A stretch of DNA of 64,000 bases, taken from the NCBI GenBank assembly GCA_963920635.1, contig OY987306.1, forward strand, positions 33,795,453-33,859,452. Reading direction: 5' to 3'. This stretch comes from Pseudeuparius sepicola. Its lineage: Eukaryota > Arthropoda > Insecta > Coleoptera > Anthribidae. The position numbers were made by a program, and so were the translations under genes. Of the stretch, positions 22,391 to 33,840 are shown in pieces (the stretch's first letter is position 1; every line of letters begins with the position of its first letter). The notes under the pieces were generated by a model. It searched no databases and had not been told where the DNA came from. It worked only from the letters and a program-made list of their open reading frames with translations.

Positions 22391-23622
22391 ACCAAGGCCT
22401 ACTATAAAGACAGGCCCTGGCGCAGAAAATCACGTGACCATCTTAGTCAGACGTTACATGTCATTGTCACATAACTGAAAGCGGCAGCTTGGGTTTTGAG
22501 AAGTTTTCAATGTTTAAGTTGTTTTTAAACGTGTTAGTTTATATTTTAGAAACAAGTTTGTGTCTAGTGCGCGTGTGTCTTGGCGGAGGGGAACCGCCCA
22601 GGTGTTATTATGGCCTCTGGGTGGGAGTCGTGCCGTCCAAGAGTATTGGTGCCGCTCGCACCGACGCGTGAGCGCTGTAAAGGGGAATTCTCCCCCGAAC
22701 CACAGAATAGGGAGCCCGGAATTCCGGAATGGACTATTATGGACATGGACCGTATTGGACAGTGGAGCCTGATTCACAGAGGGACGCTTACGGGAGATCC
22801 GCGAGTTCAGACGGTCCGGGTGGCTGGAAGCCGTTCCCGTTGACCACGTTCGGGTTTGTGTATTTATTGTATTCACCATTCACCTTGTGCGAAATAAATC
22901 AGTGTTGTAACGTACTCGAGGATTTTCGTTGTCGACACACGCCCCGATACGGTTTCTATGCGGTCTTTCACGCTGCCGAACAACTGAGACCTCGTCAATA
23001 AGTATTTACAGTATACCTACTGAGGTTAGTTTTCATTTTTATTTCGTAAAAAATAACCTAAATACCAAATATTGGGTCTGTTTATATTATATTTATACAT
23101 ATTACAAAAGCCAGGAAGAAAGTGTCGCCATAACAAACATTTGTTTTGCCTCGGGATGATAATTTCCGCCAAAAATGAATTCGTCAAATTCCAACTGAGA
23201 TTTAATTTCTAAAAAAACCCTTAAGTATGTATGGCTAACACATTTTCAAGAGAGTGAAACAATTAAAGTGGACAAATGTGTTGTGGGAGGAAAATACCTA
23301 TAGAGAATATCACCTAAGCTAAAGGAAGGTGATGTCCCAACAATTTTTGAGAAGTGCCAAAAAATTGTGAGTGCAGTGCCGTTTAACTCTCAGCCCAAAA
23401 CAGCTGAGGCAGGTTGAAAATTTTGAAAAAAAACAATTAGAGAGAGCTTGGATGCACAAAACCAATAATGTAATAGATGAAAGAAAACTTGCCAAATTGT
23501 TACGAAATTTGTTTTTTCTACTTATCTCCAAAAATGCCTTTCATTATATAGAACTAAGTTGGTCACGTGACTACGCGATTATGCGTTAGCGCCGTGGCCT
23601 GTCTTTATCGTTGGCCTCGGCT
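22391..23622 (+). mobile_element. TIR element H with a THAP-like tail fragment
   Basis: The ends are imperfect 30-bp inverted repeats: AAGGCCTACTATAAAGACAG on the left, GAGGCCAACGATAAAGACAG when the right end is reverse-complemented. Near 23313-23355 the plus strand reads ISPKLKEGDVPTIFEKC, which resembles the R-L-K-x-G-A-V-P-T-I-F box that closes a THAP domain, although the C-x2-H part is not clean. The left third (22560-22870) is GC-rich. No target duplication was found because element B2 begins only 14 bp to the right. Confidence 0.5.
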
Positions 23623-23636
23623 AACACACATAGTAT

Positions 23637-24861
23637 CAAAGTCTAGAAATACTAAAGTCGGCTCACTCTTCTGATCTCTAGGAAAAGCCGGCAGTTTTTT
23701 GGGACCGGTCGTAAGTCGGCGTCACCTCGCACGCTTCGCATTTACGAGGGCGACTAAACGAAATCGCCGTCAAGCTAGTTATACGGGGGCAGGTTCATGT
23801 TGACTTTCCATTATTTACCAAAGTCTACAAATATTAGTATACCTATTTGTAGACTTTGGTACAACATTATTTGTGTAGGTAAGTGTACCGTTAGTTTTTG
23901 GTAGGTACAGTTAAATTAAAATACAAGGTAGCTATTACCAGAATTTACATAATTAGTAGGTATATCTGTAGACTTTGGTCGGAACATGAATAAAAATGCA
24001 ATTTTTATGTTTTACGTTCATTTTTAATAAAGCCTAACAAAACATAGTGCAGACAAAAACATAAATAACAAATAAATATTTAACGACAAAGAGTTAAACT
24101 AATCATATCTACTTTTTCATCCTGTAGTAAATATTTTGATATTTAAATTGACATAAACAAAACAGAACAAAACCGTTGGGTGAAGATTTAACGACAAAAC
24201 ATTACGCATACGTACCTACACAAGCATGCGTCTTACCATAAGCTTCAGGCAATAATAATTTTAATGGGAGAGCCGAGGGGACAGCAGTTTTTACTAAACG
24301 TTTTCCGGACGAAGTGAATGACTGATCATCAAAATGTGCCTTGCAAATTCTTATAGGTTTATATGCCTCTTCAGGTGGAATATTCGCAAATTTATGTTCT
24401 CCGATGAACCCTAGGCATTCTTCCATTGCTGGCACCTTCAAATTTTCAATATTTTAATATTACCTATATCTATATTATTCTTCAATATTAATATCTAAGT
24501 GTTCAAATGTCACATAAAAATGTCTGAATTTTTGTAGGTAGGTTCCTTAAACTCAATCTTACCTTTCAGGGTCTTTAGGAAATGAAAAAAGGTAATATAG
24601 TCTTTTGAACTGGTTTTACAGCCATCCGCACTGCAGTGAAAAGCGTTACTAGGCATCATTACAACACATTCACAGTCGATCGGTAATATTTTGCGGTAAT
24701 ATTTTGCACGCACCCGGTAGAATGCGAACGAACCGCTCTCAGCTTCACTGTGTACAGCTTATTTTCTTATATTATAAGATATCGATCGGCTCGATGAGGA
24801 GGGGAGCGGGAGAGGGCAAGAGGGAAACGTTTGTTTACACAAGGCCGAGTGCCCGGACTTG
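23637..24861 (-). mobile_element. THAP-carrying non-autonomous P-superfamily element, copy B2
   Basis: Inverted relative to B1 and B3. It is bordered by the direct repeat TAGTAT (23631-23636 and 24862-24867), possibly 8 bp with mismatches. It contains the best-preserved THAP exons of the family (24563-24659 and 24237-24428). Its outer tip is about 28 bp shorter than B1 at the promoter end. The 3' coding region of a transposase is absent. Confidence 0.78.
24237..24659 (-). pseudogene. Two-exon THAP domain fragment in element B2
   Basis: Exon 1 (24659-24563) reads MMPSNAFHCSADGCKTSSKD then YITFFHFLKTLK, ending at GGTAAG. Exon 2 (24428-24237) follows CAG and carries IRICKAHFDDQSF, then GKRLVKTAVPSALPL, ending at a second GGTAAG donor. 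C-x4-C with C-x2-H-F and the AVP box are the THAP zinc-finger hallmarks. The spliced frame is open across both exons. The tryptophan normally found early in the second half is not in this frame; a TGG exists in another frame. A third exon is expected after the last donor but is deleted, so the product would be a bare DNA-binding domain at most. Confidence 0.65.
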
Positions 24862-24869
24862 TAGTATGT

Positions 24870-25010
24870 GCTGTTTTTTATTGCAACAACCACAAGGCCA
24901 AAGGCTACAAATTTGCTACGTAGACAGAGACAGCGGACCTCTGACGTCAGCGACATAAATAGGTTACATTTGGCAACATGGTCAGCCTAAGTTTTATATG
25001 TCTATGGTCT
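24870..25010. repeat. Dispersed repeat J, copy 1
   Basis: GGTTACATTTGGCAACATGG and the following sequence to CTATGGTCTCCAACC (about 24960-25018) recur with few changes at 50772-50833. The shared block reads like an old transposon end (CATAGACATAT when reversed) but no partner end was found. Confidence 0.5.
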
Positions 25011-25094
25011 CCAACCAGTTTCCAGCTGGGAAATTTTGTTCAATGCTATCTTACAGCGACAGTATAATATAACAAAAAAAATTAAACAAAAAAC

Positions 25095-26140
25095 CACGGG
25101 CGTAGCCAGGATTTAGTTTTGGGGGGGGGGTTAGTTTTGAGAAGTAAATAAAACAACAAAAATATACTTACATGAAATTTAATATCTATATATTCATCCG
25201 AAAAACTACGACATATTTATAAAGTTCTTAACTTTAAATGAAATGGATAAATTAATTTCGTTCCTCTGCGCTAAATCTAAAACCATTAAAGAAGAAATCT
25301 TCGGCTTTTTCTTTTAAATATATCCACTACTTCATCTGCATGAATTTCTGTTCCATAGTGAATGCTCATTAACCATTAAGTCTGTTTTCACTTGTAGTGT
25401 TTCGTAAATAGTTTTTCAGTCTCCTTAGGCTCTAGAAAGACCTTTCTGGGGTAGCAGTGGATACAGGAATGGTAGCCAAGATTTGTAGTAATGTGTAAAT
25501 ATTAGGATAAAGGTTTTTATCGCACATATCTAGGCATTCCAAACTAGATTTCGGGGTAGGCAGTCTTCTTATCAGCATGCAAGGTAGCTGAAGCTTTGAT
25601 AGCTAAATCCAAATTTGTTTCTTTATTAGAAACCCCTTGACCTTGACTACACCACTTTTTCCAGTAGTCCATACCTTTAGGTTTATCACCCTTCCTTTTT
25701 TTCCCCTCCATTTTTAGACAGTAATAATGATTCACGTATCTATCCTTAACAAGGTCATCGAATAACAGTGCACTAAAATTACTCACTTACACGGTACACT
25801 TAATTCTCTTCACTATTCGTTCACCACTTTTCACTTTTATTCGCTTCGAGTTCGCATGGAACAATACTGCCGTAAGCGCGGTCAAGCGCCGCGGCGCCGC
25901 TTATATAGCAGCCCAGTAGCCGTCCAGAAACTTCCACGAACTTCCACAAAGTTCCGCTCATTTCGACCGAGGGGCGTGGCGAATAATCGAGAAACAACGC
26001 AAAGTGTCCCTACAATACAAAATAGTTCGGCTGCAACTGCGTCTGCCTCTCGTCAAAAGATGGCGCTAGGCGCTACTATTACTACATATATTCAAACGTA
26101 ATAATAATTTAACTCTTCACTCCTCGTATTTTTTCGGCCG
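25095..26140 (-). mobile_element. Internally deleted hAT element D1 (5'-truncated)
   Basis: Nearly identical to D2 in inverted orientation. The tip CACGGGCGTAGCC is at 25095. The other end stops at TTTTTTCGG near 26140 and lacks its terminal repeat. The minus strand carries the N-terminal peptide MEGKKRKGDKPKGMDYWKKW (around 25545-25711) and a C-terminal hAT dimerisation region (around 25290-25540) that has a TAG stop at a serine codon of the RSFS motif. A TATATA promoter-like site lies near 25901. Confidence 0.82.
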
Positions 26141-26573
26141 TGCAAAAAACACTCTTGAGTCAATCCGAGACACCAGGTAACCCATGAATATTCCACAGTT
26201 TCCACTTTCCGCCCCCGCCCCCCACCCCTCTATTGTCGGCTGGGGGCCGGAAAATGCCCCAAGGCTGGTCCGGTTGCCTGGCAACGTTGGGGGCTCCCCA
26301 TTCCCCCTTCCCCCCCCACGCCTCTCCAAAAACATGGCGGCCGGGAGATCAATAAGTCAGGTCCTCGGGGGAAGGAGGGTGTTTAGTTGTACAGGGTGGC
26401 GAAAAGTTGCGGTTTTCGTGCGAATTTCGCAGTCGAACTGAAAGAGAAATGCCAAAAATAAAACTAAATTTTGAGGTTAGAAAGAAGGTTCAATACTAAA
26501 GTTGCGGGAGCTTTTTTCGGTAGATTCTTTTCACGACGTTATTTATTACTCGCGTGCATCGACGAATAAACAC
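26141..26573. other. GC-rich stretch, no gene recognised
   Basis: 26200-26390 is strongly GC-rich with C- and G-tracts and resembles a CpG-rich regulatory or repeat segment. No protein motif was recognised on either strand. Confidence 0.4.
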
Positions 26574-28337
26574 CCCAAGCAGCATTAAAGTTGCGGTAAC
26601 TGATATGGGAACTTTTAATAAGTAGTTATTACGTAATTATTACTTAAAAATCGACTTATTAGTTTTTATTACTTATATTGAGAAAGTATGAGAAATTACG
26701 TAGTAGTTATTACTACAAGTTGGAACTTTATGGTTTCAGTACTTCTAAGTAGTTTTTGAAGTATCTGGAACGGAATTGTTACTATGCAAAATTACGTTAA
26801 AGTCACGTTAACTCTAAAGTTATATTCAATGGTCACAATTACTTTGTCGTGTTACTTGTTTATCACTTTAAAGTTTTCATTACTTTATGGTAACGGTGAA
26901 AGTAACTTCTACATCTTAGCGACTTTAGAAATACCTCCAAAGTTACGGAACTATATAGTCATATTTAAAGTGAAATTAACTTTCCCGCTACTCGAGAAAA
27001 CTACTGTATGGTAAGTTTTACTTCCCACTCCATATTAAAATTACTAGAAAGTTCCAATTACTACAAAAAAATACTTTAAAGTAACTGTCACTTCTATAGG
27101 AACCAAAATGGAAACTACATTTAGTTCCTTACAATCGTTTGAAGGATTGGGTCGTTTTTGCGAAGTGATGAAAAAATTATAGACACACATTCACATTTTA
27201 TAGAAAATTAAAGTAGCAGTTGGATGAAACGAATCGAAACAGGAGCACTTGTCTTCAATACAAAATTACAAAACGCTTCTCTTGAGTGGCTAAAATTTTA
27301 AATATCAACTTTTCGAAATATAGCACAAAACATACTGGCTGAAAATAACACTCTCATATAAAAATTCTAGGTTAAAGTTCCAAATGAGACCTAGTAGTAG
27401 CATTCGGAACTTAAACGAGGCTTCTGGAACTTTGAAGTTCTCTTTAGTAATTGGGACTTTAGAGTTTAAAATATCTAAAACTAATTGAAAAAAGTCTAGT
27501 TGCCGTTACTACCAGTTAAGTGGCAAAGCCTTCAAACACCCATTTTAAGGTAAATAATACTTAGAAGTAATTACTGAAAATTACACCATATTTTCTTATA
27601 ACATGATAGACGCCATTAATATCAAATGTCAATTTCCTCTGGTACTGAAATAGTTATTTCTTCAAAATTGTCCCAAAAAAAAAATAAAATTGAGCAAAAA
27701 TGAACTCGTATAACTTATAGAAATATTAAAAAAGCATTTTTCGGCATTTTTAGGTAATTTCGCACATTTTCGTAATTTATCCTCCCGATAAAAAAGTGTT
27801 AAAGCATGCATTTTGAGAGGGCGCGTTGTTACTGTTCAATCTATCAACGTCATATTTGACAGAAAATTTTCAATCGTTTTAGTTTCTTGAATCTAGCAAC
27901 GAGAAATAAATCAGCAAATTAATACCTTTCTTATACCTACCATTATTCATAGATATGAGTTCTAAATAAATATTAGGTACTTCCATTTTCCACGGTTATT
28001 GAAAAATGACGGAAGATGCTGGGCTAGAATACTTTTTAATTATTTAGACAAAGACAAAGCGAGGACGCGAATGTAAAGAAGCAAACAAATTCAACAAAGT
28101 AGCGGTGACCACGCCGCTACGTCTCCACCACGTTGCCGGAACGTAAGCGCGTCGTAGCGGTGTAAGTTGCAAGGTGGTCGCCGTTACGTATCTATCACCC
28201 TCAAAATGTTCCCCATTTTGGTCGCAGGGACGTAATAGGAACGTAGTAATTACGTTCCTATCAGCAGTAATCACAACTTTAAAGTTGCAAACAAAAGTCG
28301 CCGGAACGTAACGGCGACTAAAAATGCTGCTTGGGAC
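26574..28337. mobile_element. Unclassified TIR element L, packed with short degenerate repeats
   Basis: It is bounded by CCCAAGCAGCATT at about 26574 and the exact inverse AATGCTGCTTGGG at about 28325-28337. The left two-thirds is dominated by variants of AAAGTTAC, GGTAACTT, TTATTAC and GAACTTT in both orientations. The right 300 bp switches to GC-rich variants of GGAACGTAACGGC, CGTAGCGGTG and GTCGCCGTTACG. No transposase was recognised and no clear target duplication was found. TIR plus dense subterminal repeats suggests a non-autonomous DNA transposon of a family I cannot name. Confidence 0.6.
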
Positions 28338-28677
28338 TGTTTAAATATTTGATGACTGTAAATAGAATTTAGCCTTCCCCCTGTCGAGTCTAAAGGTCGC
28401 TGTTTAAACGACTACTGCTAATGAACTATGAAAGATTAAAATATTTCTCTGTTTGAACGTGGGGTGCGTCAGTCTGAAGATCGATCAGGAACATTACGTG
28501 CCTATATTACTCTTACCCTGTTTTTTTTACCATACAAACTGTCAATAATCACATAACACCAAAGGAAGGTATACAGAAAACAGAGGTTAGGTTAGCAGAA
28601 ACAGAAATTTTCAATGTTGAGCTAATAACATGATTCGAATGTCTCGTTTTAGAAATAAACTAGGTAGGTAATCGCAT
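28338..28677. other. Intergenic, nothing recognised
   Basis: Short unassigned stretch between elements L and M1. Confidence 0.4.
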
Positions 28678-29430
28678 ATAATTTTATTTTATAATTTGGG
28701 AAGTATTTCTGATAAGTTCTTTGAATGTAACATAATAAACATAGACTAATAATTCAATACAATAGAGACCCTGCCAAGATAAAAAATGTTTAGTAACAAC
28801 ATTATTTGTCCGAGTTAGTAATAGAAATCTAAGACAAAACAATGCAATGATTGCACCATTGCCAAACTTCTTCATAAATTTATCTTGGCCTTACTAAATA
28901 ACTGTATAACCAACTTTAAAAAACATCAGTTTGGAATAATTAGTTGATATCTACAATCTACATATAGTAAAAATTTTGACAGTTATCATTTAACAATAAA
29001 TTTTACTGATTTATTGAATTTACTGATTCTACTTGGTCTATAATTAATATCCTTAATAAATTGCTTAATCTGGCTAACGTGGCAACGTTGCACGAGCTCT
29101 TTGTGATCGATGCGCATTTGCTTTATTATGCCCCGACAGCTGATCCAGAGTTCGTTGGGATTTCGCCGGTTTGTGTTGATGTGTTTCGAGTGTTTACTTT
29201 TGCGTTATTCTTATGTTTTTGATGAGATTTTGGGGTTATTGGACAAAAGACGTGTAGTTAAGTTAGTAATTAGCGAATTAGTGTAGTTTTAAGAGCGATG
29301 GGAAGAGTAAAATATTGGATTTGGGGCATAGGAAACGTAACCTCTGGTTACCATACGATGCAGGCTTGAGTGTCAAATTTGTTGTTTTTGTTTTGAGTAG
29401 GCATTTTTTATGTTACAATGCAGCCTATGT
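28678..29430 (+). repeat. Repeat M1 (inverted partner at 33165-33840)
   Basis: About 750 bp that recurs in reverse orientation at 33165-33840 with moderate divergence and small indels. Shared landmarks are CAACGTTGCACGAGCTCTT / AAGAACTCGTGCAACGTTG, the segment CCGACAGCTGATCCAGAGTT, and TTGTTGTTTTTGTTTTGAG. An ATG-led stretch near 29298 (MGRVKYWIWGIGN) corresponds in M2 to RVKCWICGIGK, where C-x2-C appears. This could be a degraded zinc-finger first exon, but that is weak. Confidence 0.65.
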
Positions 29431-29883
29431 TCATTATTTGTCTGAGGTTTTCACCATGTAAATTGCTGCAACGGGATATTTTGCTTTTTATATCCAAAAT
29501 AGTTCTACTTCATTTTAATGAGGTAAAAATCAAGAGCTAATGCCTAAAGAGCCGACTGCAGATATAAAAAACCTGTCGCTTCGGCGGGTTTCCAACCACA
29601 CGCTGAAGTTAGCTGACGAAAATATCTACCCAAGTCTCCTATCTACAAAGCTAATGCCCCCTAAATCTGTGTGATCGTATATTACGGGGGCAGGCCACCC
29701 TCTAATCTCCACCGAAATCCTGGATAAGCCCGTCGAAATGAAGCTTCCATCTCGGGGCTCTATCGTTTATCGATAAACGTAATCGCAAATTTTGACAGCA
29801 TGGAAAAATACGTAGTCTTCTTGACCTTGAAGTTGCGGCGGAAGGTGAGGCGTGAAGTTGCAGCTCTTGACAGGGGGTTAAGG
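29431..29883. other. Intergenic, nothing recognised
   Basis: Mixed composition, no motif. The last 8 bases are the left target duplication of B3. Confidence 0.4.
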
Positions 29884-31077
29884 CAGCGTCCAGAGATATA
29901 CTAATATGTCCGGGCACTCGGCAAACGTGTTCCTCTTGCCCTCTCCCGCTCCCCTCCTCATCGAGCCGATCGATATCTTATTATATAAGAAAATAAGCTG
30001 TACACAGTGTGGCTGGGAGCGGTTCGTTCGCATTCTACCGGGTGCGCGCAAAATATTACCGACCGACCGTGACTGTGTTGTAGTGATGCCTAGTAACGGT
30101 TTTTACTGTAGTGCGGATGGCTGTAAAACCAGTTCAAAAGACTATATTACCTTTTTTCATTTCCTAAAAACCCTGAAAGGTAAGATTGAGTTTGAGGTAC
30201 CTACCTACAAAAATTAAGGCATTTTTATGTGACATTTGAATACTTAGGTATTAATTGAAGAATAATATATAGATATATTAAAATATTGAAAATTTGAAGG
30301 TGCCAGCAATGGAAGAATGCCTTAGGGTTCATCGGAGAACATAAATTTGCGAATATTCCACCTGAAGAGGTATATCAACCTAAAAGAATTTGCAAGGCAC
30401 ATTTTGATGATCAGTCATTCCACTTCGTCCGGAAAACGTTTAGTAAAAACTACTGTCCCCTCGGCTGTCTCATTAAGATTATTGCCAGAAGCTTATGGTT
30501 AGACGCATGCATGTGTAGGTACGTATGCGTAATATTTTGTTCTGTATTGTTTATGTCAATTTATATATCAAAATATTTACTACAGGATGAAAAAGTAGAT
30601 ATGATTAGTTTAACTCTTTGTCGTTAAATATTTATTTGTTATTTATGTTTTTGACTGCTCTATGTTTTGTTAGGCTTTATTAAAAATGAACGTAAAACAT
30701 AAAAAATTGCATTTTTATTCATGTTCGAACCAAAGTCTACAGATATACCTATACTAATTATGTAAATTCTGGTAATAGCAACCTTGTATTTTAATTTAAC
30801 TGTACCTACCAAAAACTAAAAAAACGGTACACTTACCTACACAAATAATGTTGTACCAAAGTCTACAAATAGGTATACTAATATTTGTAGACTTTGGTAA
30901 ATAATGGAAAGTCAACATGAACCTGCCCCCGTATAATTAGCTTGACGGCGATTTCGTATAGTCGCCCTCGTAAATGCGACGCGTGCGAGGTGACGCTGAC
31001 TTACGACCGGTCGCAAAAAATCGTCGGCTTTTCCGAGAGATCACAGGAGTGAGCCGACCTTAGTATTTCTAGGCTTT
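29884..31077 (+). mobile_element. THAP-carrying non-autonomous P-superfamily element, copy B3
   Basis: Flanked by perfect 8-bp repeats GGTTAAGG (29876-29883 and 31078-31085). Same layout as B1 and B2: promoter-like left part, THAP exon 1 (from about 30086, where MPSNGFYCSADGCKTSSKD is intact), intron, THAP exon 2 (about 30304-30500, frame-broken by one extra C near 30421), then a non-coding right end. B3 and B2 keep exon 1 open, whereas B1 does not. Confidence 0.82.
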
Positions 31078-31085
31078 GGTTAAGG

Positions 31086-31854
31086 ATTGGTTGGGTACAG
31101 TCGTGTCCGTATGTTATGTCGCATGACATATGAACACGACCACGCGTGATTGGTCGCGAACGACCGCGGATCGGATTTTTATCTTGATTTTCCACACTCG
31201 GCCTGTTGTTGTGTCAACTGGCAGATTGGAGGTTCGTTGGCGACTCGGCCGGCGTCGGAGTTTCGACTCGCGGCTTGTGTGCAGGTGTTCGCCAGACTCG
31301 CTGGCGCCAGACCAGCGCGCATTCCACAACCCGCGCCTCTCTGCGTTCGCGGACGGCGCCTGTCAACTCGTCCACGACAATCGTCGTTCCGCCCGCAAAG
31401 GATCTAACCTCAATGTTAGTCTGATTGCGCCAACGTTAATATGAAGAGGATGTTTGGGCATTCTTTGACGGGACAAGGAAGGGGGAGGGGGTGAGAGCCT
31501 CAAGGAGACGAACTTACACTCTACACTTTGATACGCCTCTGTTTTTGAAATATTGAAATACAAGAAGTAAAAAACATAAATAAAATAAGAACAACAATTT
31601 TAAGGTACAGCTTGTCAAATCTAGCTGCAAGCCTGGGCAAGAAATGGTTTAAATTTCCAGGGACAAAAGAATCTCACAACACAAGCGAATTTTTTTACCT
31701 TGACTGCACTCGAGTTGCGCGATGTGTGGATTCTATTGTTGCCTTTATCATCCGAATGCGTTCTTTCTTTATTTCTGCTGCGCGAAGTAACTTTTCCCAA
31801 GCTTTATCCTACACTTGACAAGCTGTACCTGCTACTCCATTTGCTCTCAAATGA
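31086..31854. other. Unassigned stretch with a GC-rich island
   Basis: 31120-31440 is GC-rich with overlapping open frames in all three plus-strand phases, as expected of a stop-poor GC-rich sequence rather than a gene. No domain was recognised. It could be a regulatory island or a transposon promoter. Confidence 0.4.
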
Positions 31855-33145
31855 ACTAAAAAAATATGTGGACTTTATTGGATATTTAATAAACTAGTTG
31901 ATATATATTTAAGTCAAATTTGGTACATGTCAAAACGACATGGGTTAACATAAAATCTGTGGATATCAAATATGTTGAACAACCAGTGACGTAGAAGTGG
32001 GTAATTAGTATAATTGTTCTTACAAAAAAAAAACGAATCACGTTATTATAGTAATAAAATACAGTGTGTCCACGGATGGACCTAACTTAACTATACTTTT
32101 TTATTTTCAATTCTTCGAAAAAAGTCATTCTTCATAAAAAAGTCTGCTTGTTCTTAAAATAAAATTGGCATGGAAAAAATTGACATTACTTATACTGGGT
32201 GACCAGAAAATTAAAGAAACGTTAATTAGCATAAGAGTAAACTACCTCTATTTGTAGAGATAATGAAAAAAGGTATAAAGAAAATTTTCTCAGCGTGGTA
32301 AGCTACTTAAGTGTACAAAATTTCAAAGCGTTAGGCCTACTTCGATTTTCTGATTTTTTTCTTGTTTTTCTTCGATCAAATAATTTTCTGTAGGTAGTAA
32401 GACAAAACTTATAAATAAAAGTTACTCAGAATAGGAAACTGTGTATGATGGAAAAATTTTTGACAATCCTAGGCCCACTCTGCGTTTCCTCCAATATTTT
32501 CCAAAATACAAAGTAGGCCTAGAATCGTAAAATTTTGTCATCATGCGCAGTTTTCCATTCTGGGGAAGTTTTCTTAATACAGTTTTGTCGTACTATTTAC
32601 AGAAAACCATTTATTTGACAAAAAAAGAGAATACAATAAAAAAATCAAAGTAGGCCTAACGCTTTGAAATTTTGTACACTTAAGTAGCTTACCACGCTGA
32701 GCAAATTTTCTTTATAACTTTTTTCATTATCTCTACAAATAGAGGTAGTTTACTCTTATGCTAATTAACGTTTCTTTAATTTTCTGGTCACCCAGTATAA
32801 GTAATATCGACTTTTTCCATGCCAATTTTATTTTAAGAACAAGCAGACTTTTTATGAAGAATTACTTTTTTCGAAGAATTGAAAATAAAAAAATTTACAA
32901 GTATAGTTAAGTCCATCCGTCGACATACTGTATATTGATTTTTTAATGTAGATTTTAGTTGTAAACAAAAATGCCCTCTTGGTATTTTTTCGTAAGTATG
33001 TGTTATGGTTTAATGGCAATTTTGATTCTTTTTTCAGGGCATTTCTGAAAAATTAATTAAAAAATTTGCTCCATAAGTAAGATTCAAAGTAGAAAAAATG
33101 TGTTTCTTTCTTTAAATAAAGTAACTTTTTCCTTAGAAAAATAAT
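31855..33145. mobile_element. Relic K2 of foldback family K, split by foldback FB5
   Basis: 31855-32059 and 32933-33145 match parts of K1 (for example CTAGTTGATATATATTTAAG against CTAGTTGAGATATTTAAG, and TTTGCTCCATAAGTAAGA). Both ends are degraded. FB5 occupies the middle. Confidence 0.65.
32062..32930. mobile_element. Near-perfect foldback FB5 with TA target duplication
   Basis: It is 869 bp long, starting CAGTGTGTCCACGGATGGAC and ending with the inverse (two changes), with TA on both sides. Arms of about 400 bp are almost identical throughout, including GTGACCAGAAAATTAAAGAA and TAGGCCTACTTCGATTTTCT, and meet around a small centre near 32450-32550. There is no coding. The tip and TA duplication fit a mariner-type non-autonomous element. 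Confidence 0.85.
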
Positions 33146-33164
33146 AAAAATAGACTAACCTAGA

Positions 33165-33840
33165 ATGGCTGCATTGTAATCAGCCAACATAAGAAACGCC
33201 TACTCAAAACAAAAACAACAAATTTGATACTTAAGCCTGAATTATAATGATAACCATAGACGTTAACTTTTCCTATGCCACAAATCCAACACTTTACTCT
33301 TCTTAAAACTACATTAATTCACTAACTACTAACTTAAATATATGTTATTTGACCAATAACCCCAAAATCTCTTCAAAAAAAGAACAAGAATAATGCAAAA
33401 GTAAACACATGAACACAAACCGGCGAAATCTCAACGAACTCTGGATCAGCTGTCGGGGCATAATAAAGCAAATGCGCATCGATCACGAAGAACTCGTGCA
33501 ACGTTGCCACGTTAGCCAGAATAAGCAATTTATTAAGGATATTATTTATAGACCAAATAGGATCAGTAAATTCACAAAATCAGTAAAATTTATTGTTAAA
33601 TGATAACTGTCAAAATTTTTACTATATGTTGATTGTAGATATCAACTAATTGTTCCAAATTGATGCGTTGTAGATTTATTTCGTAAGGCCGAGATAAATT
33701 TATGAAGAAGTTTGGCAATGGTGCAATCATTGCATTGTTTTGTTTTCGATTTCTATTACTAACTCAGACAAATAATGTTACTAAACTTTTTTTTATCTTG
33801 GCAGGATCTGTATTCTGTATTGTATTGAATTGTTTATTAT
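33165..33840 (-). repeat. Repeat M2 (inverted partner of M1)
   Basis: Reverse-complement copy of 28678-29430. Together the pair forms a large inverted repeat whose 3.7-kb interior holds B3, a GC-rich island, K2 and FB5. Confidence 0.65.

Noticed and set aside
22560..22870. GC-rich block with overlapping open frames, considered as a solo LTR
   Set aside because: No TG...CA borders with a 4-6-bp duplication, no primer-binding site and no second LTR were found. It is better explained as part of element H.
31120..31440. GC-rich island with open frames in three phases, considered as a gene
   Set aside because: Open in all phases because stops are rare in GC-rich DNA; no domain or splice pattern.
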